A stretch of DNA of 52,323 nt from UBA4655 sp964585575 (GCA_964585575.1 CAZPEM010000004.1:1-52323), one strand, 5' to 3'; numbered from the stretch's first letter, positions 34,116 to 45,532 are shown. The notes: generated from the letters alone by a model not told the origin. Numbers and translations are program-made.

Positions 34116-35231
34116 GTGTCGCACCGAAGGCGAAGACACAGGCGGCGAAGGAAGCCGGGGCTGGCTCCGACGGCCGCCATTCCCGTGAACGTCGGCGGCC
34201 CGGCTCCGCTCCCCGTGCAGATCAAACTCACGGCGTTCGCGGCAACGGGAGCCGTCGAGCGGGCCGGGGTAACGGCCGTGGAACTGGCCGCGATCCGGCG
34301 GGAACATGCGATCGTCTGGATCGACGTCGAGGGGCTCGACGACACGGTGATGAACCAGGCGATCGGCCGGGCCTTCGAGATTTCGGAGCTCGCGCTCGAG
34401 GATGCCGTCACTCCCGACGAGCGGCCGAAGCTCGAGGCCTTCGGCCACCAGCTGCTCGTCGCGGTTCGCACGGCCCGGTGCGACGAGGGACTCATCATCA
34501 CCGATCCCGCCTGCATTTTTCTCGGCGAGAATTACGTGATCACGTTCCGCGAGCGGCTGGCGGTCGATCCCTTCCAGGGGGTTCGGGCCCGCGTGCGGGC
34601 CGGCCGGACGCAGATCGGCCGGGATGGGGCCGCGGGGGGTGGTGCCGACTCCCTCTGCGCGTTGCTCCTCGATGCCGTCATCGACGGGTATTTCCCGGTG
34701 CTCGAGCAGTTCGGCGACCGGCTCGAATCGCTCGAGGACGAAGCGATCAACCGGCCGAGCCGCGAGTCGCTCGTGAGGATCCACGACGTTCGCGGCGACC
34801 TCATGACGCTGCGGCGGGCGCTCTGGCCGACGCGGGACGTGCTCCATGCCCTCTCGCGGGAGCCGACGTCGTTCGTCGGCGAGCATGCGAGGGCGCACTT
34901 CCGCGACTCGTACGACCACACGATGGAGCTGCTCGACCTCATGGAGAGCTATCGCGAGATCGGCAGCGACCTCCGCGACATCTACCTCGCGAGCCTCAAC
35001 AACCGGATGAACGACGTCATGAAGGTGCTCACGGTGATCGCGACGATCTTCATGCCGCTCACGTTCATCACCGGCTATTACGGAATGAACTTCGACACGA
35101 GCCACCCCTGGAACATGCCCCTGCTACGGTCCCCCTACGGCGGCCTGATCGCCATCGGCATCATGCTCGTGACCACGATCGGAATGGTCGCGTTCTTCTG
35201 GCGCCGCGGCTGGCTCAAACGCTGGCATTAG
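34116..35231 (+). CDS. corA: CorA family magnesium transporter
   Basis: Homopentameric Mg2+ (and Co2+) channel of the cytoplasmic membrane. 371 residues from the GTG at 34116, which has AGAGGAG about 11 nt upstream; the frame remains open to an ATG at 34014, and the region before residue 30 is arginine-rich and not conserved. Family features are VVWIDVEGLDD-like opening (IVWIDVEGLDD), the long helix RLESLEDEAINRPSRESLVRIHDVRGDLMTLRRALWPTRDVL, the second helix ending in LNNRMNDVMKVLTVIATIFMPLTFITG, and the channel signature YGMNF. Two membrane helices at the C-terminus. It diverges from the atp operon. A tandem repeat begins at its stop codon. Confidence 0.92.
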   Translation: MSHRRRRHRRRRKPGLAPTAAIPVNVGGPAPLPVQIKLTAFAATGAVERAGVTAVELAAIRREHAIVWIDVEGLDDTVMNQAIGRAFEISELALEDAVTPDERPKLEAFGHQLLVAVRTARCDEGLIITDPACIFLGENYVITFRERLAVDPFQGVRARVRAGRTQIGRDGAAGGGADSLCALLLDAVIDGYFPVLEQFGDRLESLEDEAINRPSRESLVRIHDVRGDLMTLRRALWPTRDVLHALSREPTSFVGEHARAHFRDSYDHTMELLDLMESYREIGSDLRDIYLASLNNRMNDVMKVLTVIATIFMPLTFITGYYGMNFDTSHPWNMPLLRSPYGGLIAIGIMLVTTIGMVAFFWRRGWLKRWH

Positions 35232-35278
35232 CCCCCGGCGCGTGAGGGACAAATTTAGCCCCCGGCGCGTGAGGGACA
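35228..35278. repeat. Tandem repeat, 24-nt core, 27-nt period, starting at the corA stop
   Basis: Two perfect copies of a 24-nt core (35228-35251 and 35255-35278), each beginning TTAGCCCCCGGCGCG. The corA TAG is inside copy one. The geometry equals that of the dnaE2 repeat at 610-660, though the sequences differ. Ends 3 nt before the tRNA-Gln gene (3' side). Confidence 0.9.
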
Positions 35279-35281
35279 GAA

Positions 35282-35352
35282 CTGGGGAACTAGGATTCGA
35301 ACCTAGACTAACTGGTTCAGAGCCAGTCGTGCTACCGTTACACCATTCCCCA
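35282..35352 (-). tRNA. tRNA-Gln (anticodon CTG)
   Basis: Full cloverleaf on the minus strand. Acceptor stem TGGGGAA/TTCCCCA, D arm GTG..CAC, anticodon stem ACTGG/CCAGT with loop CTCTGAA (anticodon CUG), T arm CTAGG/CCTAG with loop TTCGAAT, discriminator G. About 71 nt; the CCA end is not encoded. The 3' end abuts the corA-linked tandem repeat. Confidence 0.95.
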
Positions 35353-35658
35353 AGCGGGTCCCCAGGCGGGCCGAATCCACGGGAAGACCCGAGGGTTCGG
35401 GGGGCCGATTCCACGGGCCGCTAGCGGTCCGCAGAACCTGGGAAACAAGGGTACTGTCTACGGTCCCATCGGGCAATCGATGCCCTGTCGTTGGCGGAGT
35501 GGGCAAGCCGGCGGGCCTCTCGGGCCAGAAAAGTCTTCCCAGGGGCCGAAGCCCGCGCATCATGGCCGGCGTTCCACTCGACCGATTTCACGGACGATAA
35601 ACACACAGGATGAGGAAGCGTCAGGGAGCGACGCGGAACACCTACGAGGGAGTGACCG
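35353..35658. other. Non-coding gap upstream of tRNA-Gln and the 90-residue gene
   Basis: About 306 nt with no convincing reading frame. It holds an imperfect direct repeat (GGGCCGAATCCACGGG near 35370 and GGGCCGATTCCACGGG near 35401) and the palindrome CCGCTAGCGG close to 35420. It should contain the tRNA-Gln promoter (minus) and that of the small plus-strand gene. I could not locate either with confidence. Confidence 0.5.
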
Positions 35659-35931
35659 ATGAGTTTCTTCAATTGGCTGCGTGAGGGGGTTCGTCAGGCC
35701 GTCGTGATGGGGCTGGCCGATGCCGTGGAGGACGTCGGAAACAGGACCTCGGGGGAGGATCTCGGGCCCGCACTCGCACAGAGTCTCCGAGAGAAGCTGA
35801 CCGTGGTTCGCGACCAGCCGCTTCTCGACGGCCGTGTCGTCGAGTCCAAGGCAACCGCCGCGAACGGTGGCCGACGTCGGCTCGGCCGGTCGCTCGAAGC
35901 GACTCACGACCCGATCCGGAAGGCGGCCTGA
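35659..35931 (+). CDS. Short planctomycete-type conserved hypothetical protein
   Basis: 90 residues, ATG preceded by GAGGGAG at good spacing. The opening MSFFNWLREGVRQAVVMGLADAVEDVG matches, from memory, a short protein opening common in planctomycetes (NW(L/I)R(E/D)GV(R/K)QAV..G..DAVE..G). The rest is charged, with a basic C-terminus (GGRRRLGRSLEATHDPIRKAA). No signal peptide; the N-terminal amphipathic helix might bind membranes. Function unknown. Confidence 0.7.
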   Translation: MSFFNWLREGVRQAVVMGLADAVEDVGNRTSGEDLGPALAQSLREKLTVVRDQPLLDGRVVESKATAANGGRRRLGRSLEATHDPIRKAA

Positions 35932-36257
35932 CCCGCCGTTCCGCTTCACCGACGGCGATCACGGGTCGCACGGGTCACGTGCGCCGGCTCGTTCGACGAT
36001 GCGGTCGTGGCTCGGTTGCGCCGCCGACGCGCAGGCTGCTGCACGATTTCTGGGCAAGAACTCCGCTCCGGCCGTCGGTGCGGTCGGTGGCCTGGATGAC
36101 GTCAGCCCGGAATTCTCGCGGAAAATCCGTCCTTGCATCGGCTCGGCCCCGTCTCCCTGCCGACGGCGTCGATTCGGTACGTGACTTGCCCTCGTCTTCC
36201 ACCGTCGGCTCGCGTCGCTCATTCATTCCGTCCTGAAACCGGTGCCCTGGCAGCATC
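35932..36257. other. Non-coding gap before the BON-domain gene
   Basis: About 326 nt without a credible gene on either strand; codon pattern and frame lengths are poor. No tRNA, strong hairpin or clear promoter was seen. Presumably carries the 3' UTR of the preceding small gene and the promoter of the BON-domain gene. Confidence 0.45.
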
Positions 36258-36479
36258 ATGACCCTCAACGACGACGACCTGGAGATGCAACTCCGCACGA
36301 TGCTTGCCGTTCGGCGTTTGCCGTCGCTCGGCAGGATCACGGTTCGAGTGGACGACGCGATCGTGTACCTCGGCGGCACGGTGTCGACCTATTTCGAGAG
36401 GAACACCTGCGAGGAATGCTGCAGGAAAATCGACGGCGTCGTTGGCATCCAAAACCAGATTCACGTGGAGGTGACGTAG
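36258..36479 (+). CDS. Small BON-domain protein
   Basis: 73 residues, essentially one BON domain: an N-terminal helix (DLEMQLRTMLAVRRLPSLGRI), then ITVRVDDAIVYLGGTVSTYFERNTCEE with the characteristic buried Gly, and CCRKIDGVVGIQNQIHVEV. BON modules bind phospholipid or membrane surfaces in exported proteins, but this one has no signal peptide, so it is probably cytoplasmic. Two adjacent Cys (EECCRK) are unusual. A second BON protein is encoded at 51261. A strong terminator follows 13 nt downstream. Confidence 0.75.
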   Translation: MTLNDDDLEMQLRTMLAVRRLPSLGRITVRVDDAIVYLGGTVSTYFERNTCEECCRKIDGVVGIQNQIHVEVT

Positions 36480-36492
36480 GTCGTTTGAAAAC

Positions 36493-36559
36493 GCCCGGGG
36501 CTGCTGGTTTCGTGCCTGAAGATAGTGCTTGACTCCCTGGAGCAGCCCCGGGCTTTTTT
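36493..36559. terminator. Bidirectional intrinsic terminator with a 35-nt loop
   Basis: GCCCGGGGCTGCT (36493-36505) pairs perfectly with AGCAGCCCCGGGC (36541-36553); a run of six T follows on the plus strand (36554-36559), and the minus strand reads GTTTTC after its stem. It sits between the convergent BON and uvrB genes and should end transcripts from both. The loop of 35 nt is long for a terminator. Confidence 0.85.
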
Positions 36560-36587
36560 CTGCCGGGAATCAGCCGATCCCGCGGCG

Positions 36588-38657
<2,070 letters not shown>

Positions 38658-39129
38658 CGTTGTCGGGCCCTTCGTCGGGGGATCGGCGGGGGGAAATCGT
38701 CAGGTATTCCCGCATGCGGTCAAGCGTGACGTCGCCGATTCCCGGCACGTCTCCCAGCTCGTCGATCGACCTGAAGCCGCCGCGTCGCGCCCGCTCCTCG
38801 AGGATTCTATCCGCGGTTCGCGGACCGACGCCCGGCAGCTGCAAAAGCTCCGCCCGCGACGCGGTGTCGAGGTCGATCCGAAAGCCCGTCGCGCGTCGGG
38901 GCGGCCGGTCGTAGGGCACGAGGCCCCCCGAGCAGCCGCCCGCACGGAAGAACGCCGCCGCCATCGCCAAAAGGCAGGCGGCGGTGAACGCCCCGACGAC
39001 CTTCTGTCGGGCGACGGTCATCGAGGGGGCACGTGAGGGAGCGGGCATCGGCGGTCGGTGGCTGTGAGGCTTGTGGCCGTCGCGGCGGCCGCGCATGCTG
39101 TCGGTATTCGCCGCATTCTACTTCCAGCC

Positions 39130-40068
39130 ATGACGACCCACGCCCGGTCCACCAGCGAGTTTCACCAGGTCACCTGGGACGCCGCGATGGCCGCGCACGT
39201 CGAGGCCGTCGCACGGCAGTGGCTCGCGGAGGATCTCGGCGCCGAGTGCGACTGGACGAGCGTCGGCCTCATCGCCGCGGGCCACTGCGGCACGGCCGAG
39301 GTCCGGGGCCGTTCCGCCGGCGTGGTTGCCGGGATCGAGGTGGCGAGAATCGTGGCCGCCGCCGTCGATGAGTCGCTCGAGTGGATGCCCGCGGCCCGCG
39401 ACGGCGAATCGATCGAGGCCGGTGCGAGTGTCGCACGGCTCTCGGGGCCCGTGCGATCGATGCTCGCGGCGGAGCGGACGATCCTCAACGTCATGGGCCG
39501 CCTGAGCGGTATCGCCTCCGCGGTGCGACGGCTCGTGGATGCGGTCGCGGGCACCGGCTGCAGGGTCTACGATACCCGCAAGACCGTGCCGGGCTGGCGG
39601 CTGCTCGACAAGTACGCCGTGCGGTGCGGCGGCGGCTGGAACCACCGGATGGGTCTCTTCGACGCGATCCTCATCAAGGACAACCACCTGGCGGCGGCCG
39701 CGGAGGAAGGGCTCACGCCTGCCGACGCGGTCCGACGGGCCCGCGAGTTCGTTGGACGGACGTTTCCCGCCGAACGGGCGGCGGCGACCGTGGTCGAGAT
39801 CGAGGTCGATTCGCTCACACAGCTCGAGCTGGTGCTGCCCGCCGGCCCCGACATCGTGCTGCTCGACAACATGGGCCTCGACGCGTTGCGGCAGGCGGTG
39901 GCGATTCGTGATGCGGCCGGGTCGCCGGTCGTGCTCGAGGCCTCCGGCGGAATCAGGCCCGACACGGTCGCGGCGATCGCGGGAACCGGCGTCGATCGCG
40001 TGAGCACCGGCTGGCCGTGTCACCATGCCCCATGGCTCGATCTGGGGCTCGACTGGGCGAGTGATTAG
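39130..40068 (+). CDS. nadC: Nicotinate-nucleotide pyrophosphorylase (quinolinate phosphoribosyltransferase)
   Basis: Makes nicotinate mononucleotide from quinolinate and PRPP in de novo NAD synthesis. 312 residues from the ATG at 39130; a start at 39058 would add 24 non-conserved residues. Signatures are ERTILNVMGRLSGIASAVRRLVDAV, YDTRKTVPGWRLLDKYAVRCGGGWNHRMGLFDAILIKDNH, VEIEVDSLTQ, DIVLLDNMG and LEASGGI. The start is about 80 nt from the divergent comEA-like gene. It converges on the giant kinase gene; nadA and nadB are not in the window. Confidence 0.95.
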   Translation: MTTHARSTSEFHQVTWDAAMAAHVEAVARQWLAEDLGAECDWTSVGLIAAGHCGTAEVRGRSAGVVAGIEVARIVAAAVDESLEWMPAARDGESIEAGASVARLSGPVRSMLAAERTILNVMGRLSGIASAVRRLVDAVAGTGCRVYDTRKTVPGWRLLDKYAVRCGGGWNHRMGLFDAILIKDNHLAAAAEEGLTPADAVRRAREFVGRTFPAERAAATVVEIEVDSLTQLELVLPAGPDIVLLDNMGLDALRQAVAIRDAAGSPVVLEASGGIRPDTVAAIAGTGVDRVSTGWPCHHAPWLDLGLDWASD

Positions 40069-40180
40069 CTCGCCGGGGCTCCCGCAGTCCGACCGTTGGA
40101 TCAATCGGGCAACGCCGCCATCGTCCCGCACAAGCTGGCGTGGCCGCCGGAGTGGAGAGCCGCGCGATTGGTTCCCCGCC

Positions 40181-43100
40181 TCACGCGGTTGGGAAGACCA
40201 GCCGCACCTCCGCCCCGCCGAGCGGGGAGTGTCCGAACAGCACGGACCCACGGTGGTTTTGCATGGCCGTGCGGACGACGTAGAGTCCGATGCCCGTGCC
40301 GGATTGCTTCGTCGTGGTCAGCGGGAGTTCCGACGGCTCTTCGCCGTTCCAGCCCGGTCCGGTGTCACCGATGACGAGTTCCATCGCGTTTTCCGGGCGG
40401 CGGAGCTCGATGGCGATTTCCCGCCGTGTGGGTCTGTGCTCGGCGATGGCCTCGGTGGCGTTGCGGATCAGATTGGTCAGCGCGAGCTGCAGCTGCGCGG
40501 CATCGCCCGTCATGGGGCAATTCCGTTCCAGTCCTTCCGTGCGCAGTGTGATCCGGTGACGGGCGAGTAATTCCTTGTTGTAAAGAAGCGTGCTCTTCAC
40601 CACTTCCACCAGGTCGATGGCGGTGTGCTCCGTCTGCACGTTCCGCAGGAGCGTTTTCATTTTGTCGATCGTCACGACGACTCGCTGTGCCTCCTCGGCG
40701 ATGACCTGCAGCGGCCTGTTGTCACCCCCCACCTGCTCCAGGGCCATCTTGCTTTGGAGGAGAATGGCGCTGAGCGGCTGGTTGATTTCGTGGGCCACGG
40801 CTGCGGCGGCCAGGCTGGTTTTGAGCTTGGACTCCAATTCACGGCGGTGTGTCTCCCTGAGAACTTGTGCGCTCAGCGCGGCCTCCTTCTCCTCGGTGAT
40901 GTCGATCATCACGCCTTCCCAGATGGTGCCGCCGCCGGGATGGGGGCGGGGAACGGACTCGATGGTGACCCATCGCGTCTGGCCGCGCACGACGATGCGG
41001 CCTTCCCATTGAAAGGTTTTGTTCTCGGCAAGCACCTCGGCATTGAGGCGGGTGAAGGCGTCGCGCTCGTCCGGGTGGACCGCATCGATGGCCAGGGTGT
41101 GGTCGGCCAACACGTCCTCGCGGCGCAGGTCGAGCATCTGGAGCCACCGGTCGCTGACGAACGTGAAACGCGGCCTGCCCGAGCCGTCGAGTTCCAGCAC
41201 GTAGGTACCGATGGGAATATTGGCCATCAACTCGAAGGCGGCGCGGGCCAGCGATTCCTCCGCGGTTCGCAGCTCACGGGTGCGCTGTTCGACCTGCTTC
41301 TCGAGCGACTGGTACAGCCGCGCGTTGTCGATCGAGACCGCCAAGTGCCCGCAGAACGCTTCCACGATCTCGGCTATGTCCTTCGTGAAAGCGCCGCGAA
41401 GTCGGTGATTTTCCAGGACCACGAAAGCCACGGCCCGGTTGCGTGAGATGACGGGAACTCCGAGCACCGCACATCGCTCGAGATCGCGGAATCGCGGGTC
41501 CCCGATGAACCGCGGGTCTTGGGCGGCATCGTCGGAGAGAACGGTCTGCATGTGACGCAGGCCCAGACGGACGACGGTTGCCGGGATCAAGCCTCGTTGC
41601 TCGGCCTCTTCCATGGACTGGTAAGCGGGCGGTCCTTCGGCCGAGAAACCGGCCTTGAGCATCCACTGGTTGTTCTCGTCTTGGGCGAGGATGTGGCCGT
41701 CGGTCGCGCCGGAGAGGTTTTGCAGGAGTTCCGCAGTGGCCGCGGCCAGCTGCGGCACGGATCGAAGGGTCGCGAGCTGCTGCATCCCGGCAATCAGCGG
41801 CTGCGCATCACGGAATCCGGACGGGACGGTCTGTAGGAAGGGAAACTCCGCCGCGAGCGCCCCGCATTTGCCGGTCGCGCCCCACTCCGCGTACAGGGTG
41901 CGAGCCCGCTCGAGCAGACGATATCCGGCCTGCTCGAGGCCGAGGGCGAGGTAGCAACGCGCGGCTTTCTCGGTGATCAGCGCGGCATGCCAGGGACGCC
42001 GGTGAGCCGTGGACCTCCGAATCGCCCGCTCGTAGACGGCCAACGCCTCGGTGCCGCGGCCGTCCGCGGACATCCGCTCGGCCTCGACAAGATCATGCAG
42101 GTGGGAAAAGTTGACCGGTGCATCCGAACCGCGTGAGGCCAGCCACGCCTGATTGGCGGCAAGCCGCTTTGCGATGGCGGGATCGCGGTCGCCGCGGCGC
42201 TGGCGGGCGAGAAGTGCGAGCGAGTCGAGCACATTGATCAAGGCCGTGGGATAAAATCCCGTGATGTAGGCCGCGTGCCGCACCGCCGCGTCGGCATGGA
42301 GGACGTGGACGCCTTCGTCCCCGAAGAGGCATGCGGCGAGCGCCCGCGTCGTGTGATGGAAACACGCGGCCATCGGATTCGCCGTGGGAACGTCGTCCAC
42401 CCCCGTCGAGGGCTTCCCGATCAGCGCGTCGATCAATCCGCGAAACGCCGCGTAGGACTCGGCCGCGTGACGGTTTCCGGTTGTGGCGGCGAAGTCGACC
42501 GCCCGGCGGTTTTCCGCATCGACATCCGCGAGATGCGTGGCCATGTCGAGCATCGCAGCCTGCGACGTGAAGAACGTGTAGCACGCGAACTCCAACTCAC
42601 CGCATAGACGGAGCGACTCATGGGCTTCGCGGGCCTGCGTCAGGCAGCGTTCCAGCGGTTCGAACCAGTGACAGCTGAAGAGTCCGAAGACGTGCCGCGC
42701 CCGTGCCGTTTCCACGCCGCATTCTCCGGCCTCGCCCGCCGACAGCGCGGCGCGGGCCGCCTGGTATCCCGTGGCGTAATCCTCGCGTGCGGGAATGGTG
42801 GCAAGTGAAAGGCATGCCATCGGGTAAAGGAGGGGGTCGTCATATGTTCCGGACAACCACGATCGTGCGGCGTGCACGACGAGCCAGTTGGCGACGTGCG
42901 GCCGGCAGAAGAAGGCGGCGGGAACCATGCGGTTCAGCAGTCGGGCCGCGGGGCTGTTCCCGACCGGACCGGATCCACGGCCCGGCAACCGCTGCAACCC
43001 GCCGGCCTCGATGCTTTCATAAAGTCGGTTCAGGGCGATATGGAGATCCGCCTCCGGAGCGTCCAGCGGAACCGCGATGCCGAGTTCGCGGAGCAAACCC

Positions 43101-45418
43101 GCGCCCAGTTGCATCGCCTCGTCGTAGTGCGTTCGGTTCGAGAGGCTCATCACCTGGATGGAGGCAGCCACCGCGAGCTGTGATGCTGCGGTAGCGTGGC
43201 TGCGCAAGGATGCGAAAGCAGCGTCGGCGGCCGGATGATCCGACAGGCAGTAGCAGACGACATGAAGTTCCTCGTGCAGATCCCAGGCGAGTGAGGGTGC
43301 GCATGCCCAGGGGTCGGGCGCGAGCAGTTCGAGGGCGAGACGCAGGAAGCGGTGCGCCGCCGCGAAAGAACCCGTCGTGCGGGCATGACGGGCGGCTTCG
43401 AGAAACGCCGACGCGACCTTTCTCTTCTCCTCCGCATCCTCGAGCAGGTCGCAGGCTTCCGCATAATGACCGGCGGCGCGCTGTCGCACGCCGGGGCCGG
43501 CCGACGGATCGTCGAAACGGCGGGCTATTTCGAGGTGACGCCGGCTGCGCCACGGTTCGTCACGCAGGCATGCGGCGGCCTGCTGCATCCGGTCGTGACA
43601 AAAAGAGATCCGCGCGACGCCGTCGCCCCGGGTGAATTCCGCGGCATCCGGCGTGACGAGCACGCCGCGTTCGAGGGCCGGCAGAAGCACGGCGGCGGTT
43701 TCCTCCAACGTGCGGGCGGTGGCCAGGGCGAGCAGATCGAGCGTCAGATCCGCACCGAGGCACGCCGCGGAGACGAGCGCATCCGACGTGGGCGGCGGGA
43801 AATCGGACAGAGTGCGGGCGAGAAATTCAACGGTGTTGACGCTCGGCGGATGCACGGTCAACGCGGCCGCATCCCACGTCCATCGCGCCAGCGTGTGGTC
43901 GAAATGAACCGTGCCCTCGCGGTGCAGCGATTGCACCAGTTCAATCGCGTGGAAAGGATTCCCCTGCGTGGCTCGATGGACGTGGATGGACAGCTCGCGG
44001 ACTTCCTCGGCGGGAACACCGAGCATTTCCCCGACGAGCAATGACACCTCGCCGGGCCCGAGGTTTTCGAGATGAATGACGACGGACGACAGTTTCTCCG
44101 TCACGCAGCGCAGGGCTGGAATGTCGTGGAGCTCCTCGCGTCGGAACAATCCCACGAACAGGACGCCGTCGAGGGAGTCGTCTTCCATCAGCGCCGTGAC
44201 GAAATTCAGGGTGGGCGGGTCCGCCCACTGCAAGTCATCCAGCACCAGCACGAGCGGCTGTGACGGCGAGGCCACGAGTCCGACGAGCCGGACGAGAAGT
44301 TCGGTGAGACGACGCTGCGCCTTGCTGGGATCGAGCGGGGCCGGCGGCGGCAGTTCGCCCGTGAGCAGCGGCAAATCGGGCAACACGTCAAGCAGGGCCC
44401 CGGCATCCTGTCCGAGACCGGCCCGCAAGCGAGGAAGCAATTCGTGAATCGACGTTTCACGTTCGCCGGCGAGCAATGTCAGTAACTGCCGTAATGCCTG
44501 CACCGGTGCCAGGAGTGGACGGTCGCGTTGGAATTGCTCGCATTTGCCGCGCACGAAACGTCCGGTGCGCAAGGCCACCGGACGCTGCAACTCGTTGACC
44601 AGCAATGTCTTGCCGACGCCCGCCTCGCCCGCGAGAAACAGCCGCTCGCTTCCTCCGCGAGTGACGGCGTCGAACGCGGCAAGCAGTTCGCCGAGCGGGT
44701 GCTCGCGTCCATGAAGACGCCGCGGCGTCCGCGGCAGCAGGACGCGTTCGGCTGCACGCAGGGAAACGCGATCGAGAGGCTCCCCGCGGTCCGCCGCGGC
44801 CCGCAACAGCCCCAGATCGTCGGCCAGGCCGGAAGCGCTCTGATAGCGCTCGTCGGGTTCCTTGGCCAGCAACCGCAGGAGAACGTGCGAAACCGCGGGC
44901 GGCATCCATGGTGCGATTTCCCCTGGCGGGCGAGGCTCCTCGGCGAGGTGCGCGTGGACCAACGCCGACCGGTCACGGTTGGGAAAAGGGGGATGTCCCG
45001 TTGCCAGGCGGTAAAGCGTGCCTCCGAGGGCGTAGAGATCGGCGCGGTGATCGACCGAACGGTTCATGCGTCCGGTCTGCTCGGGCGCCAGATAGGCGAC
45101 ATCGGACGGCAAGCGGTCGAGCGGTGCGAAACCGCCGTGATCCGCTTCGAAGGTCACTGCATGACCGAAGCCCGTGATGAGAAGTTCGCCGTCGTGAAGG
45201 CGAAAGTGTTCCGGCCGCAGATTCCCGTGCGTGACTCCATGCTCGTGCACACGGGCCACGAGGCGTGCCATTCGTTCCGCGAGGCCGAGAAACCGGACCA
45301 GATTCAGCGGGGCCTCATCGGCCAACGGCGCCGCGTCGCCGTGCCAATCGATACCTTCAACCGCGTGCAAAAGCTCCGCGACACGCGGGCTGCGTTGAAA
45401 TCGGTCTGCGGGCGGCAT
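40181..45418 (-). CDS. Giant pseudokinase / AAA-type ATPase / GAF / PAS / histidine kinase
   Basis: 1745 residues, soluble. Order: a degenerate Ser/Thr kinase C-lobe (about 35-225) without an N-lobe, with HGNLRPEH at 64-71 where HRDLKPEN is expected and GFG at 83-85 instead of DFG, yet with APEQTGRMNRSVDHRADLYALGGTLY intact. A predicted ATPase (Walker A GEAGVGKT 264-271; Walker B LVLVLDDLQWAD 389-400). A long helical-repeat region (about 600-1150). GAF (about 1180-1340). PAS/PAC (about 1380-1500). HisKA with phospho-acceptor His near 1543 (AHEINQPLSAILL). HATPase (LIRNATEAI; GDTGPGW; SGTGIGLYVV). The histidine kinase core looks functional. A stop codon lies just upstream of the ATG, so the missing N-lobe is not hidden in frame. 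Related multidomain kinases are known in bacteria with large genomes. No response regulator is adjacent. Confidence 0.93.
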   Translation of the reverse strand: MPPADRFQRSPRVAELLHAVEGIDWHGDAAPLADEAPLNLVRFLGLAERMARLVARVHEHGVTHGNLRPEHFRLHDGELLITGFGHAVTFEADHGGFAPLDRLPSDVAYLAPEQTGRMNRSVDHRADLYALGGTLYRLATGHPPFPNRDRSALVHAHLAEEPRPPGEIAPWMPPAVSHVLLRLLAKEPDERYQSASGLADDLGLLRAAADRGEPLDRVSLRAAERVLLPRTPRRLHGREHPLGELLAAFDAVTRGGSERLFLAGEAGVGKTLLVNELQRPVALRTGRFVRGKCEQFQRDRPLLAPVQALRQLLTLLAGERETSIHELLPRLRAGLGQDAGALLDVLPDLPLLTGELPPPAPLDPSKAQRRLTELLVRLVGLVASPSQPLVLVLDDLQWADPPTLNFVTALMEDDSLDGVLFVGLFRREELHDIPALRCVTEKLSSVVIHLENLGPGEVSLLVGEMLGVPAEEVRELSIHVHRATQGNPFHAIELVQSLHREGTVHFDHTLARWTWDAAALTVHPPSVNTVEFLARTLSDFPPPTSDALVSAACLGADLTLDLLALATARTLEETAAVLLPALERGVLVTPDAAEFTRGDGVARISFCHDRMQQAAACLRDEPWRSRRHLEIARRFDDPSAGPGVRQRAAGHYAEACDLLEDAEEKRKVASAFLEAARHARTTGSFAAAHRFLRLALELLAPDPWACAPSLAWDLHEELHVVCYCLSDHPAADAAFASLRSHATAASQLAVAASIQVMSLSNRTHYDEAMQLGAGLLRELGIAVPLDAPEADLHIALNRLYESIEAGGLQRLPGRGSGPVGNSPAARLLNRMVPAAFFCRPHVANWLVVHAARSWLSGTYDDPLLYPMACLSLATIPAREDYATGYQAARAALSAGEAGECGVETARARHVFGLFSCHWFEPLERCLTQAREAHESLRLCGELEFACYTFFTSQAAMLDMATHLADVDAENRRAVDFAATTGNRHAAESYAAFRGLIDALIGKPSTGVDDVPTANPMAACFHHTTRALAACLFGDEGVHVLHADAAVRHAAYITGFYPTALINVLDSLALLARQRRGDRDPAIAKRLAANQAWLASRGSDAPVNFSHLHDLVEAERMSADGRGTEALAVYERAIRRSTAHRRPWHAALITEKAARCYLALGLEQAGYRLLERARTLYAEWGATGKCGALAAEFPFLQTVPSGFRDAQPLIAGMQQLATLRSVPQLAAATAELLQNLSGATDGHILAQDENNQWMLKAGFSAEGPPAYQSMEEAEQRGLIPATVVRLGLRHMQTVLSDDAAQDPRFIGDPRFRDLERCAVLGVPVISRNRAVAFVVLENHRLRGAFTKDIAEIVEAFCGHLAVSIDNARLYQSLEKQVEQRTRELRTAEESLARAAFELMANIPIGTYVLELDGSGRPRFTFVSDRWLQMLDLRREDVLADHTLAIDAVHPDERDAFTRLNAEVLAENKTFQWEGRIVVRGQTRWVTIESVPRPHPGGGTIWEGVMIDITEEKEAALSAQVLRETHRRELESKLKTSLAAAAVAHEINQPLSAILLQSKMALEQVGGDNRPLQVIAEEAQRVVVTIDKMKTLLRNVQTEHTAIDLVEVVKSTLLYNKELLARHRITLRTEGLERNCPMTGDAAQLQLALTNLIRNATEAIAEHRPTRREIAIELRRPENAMELVIGDTGPGWNGEEPSELPLTTTKQSGTGIGLYVVRTAMQNHRGSVLFGHSPLGGAEVRLVFPTA

Positions 45419-45532
45419 GGGGCGGATATCGTGCGCGGTTCCCCTGGCCGGTCAGCTTATTTCGCCAACTCAAACGCCGGTGAGTGAAAACCACTGCCAA
45501 CCAGCCGCCGGTCCGCTCAGGCGCCGGTAAGT

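Noticed and set aside
35228..35352. Integrative element attachment site at tRNA-Gln
   Set aside because: The tandem repeat is next to the tRNA 3' end but does not copy tRNA sequence, and there is no integrase or mobile gene nearby.
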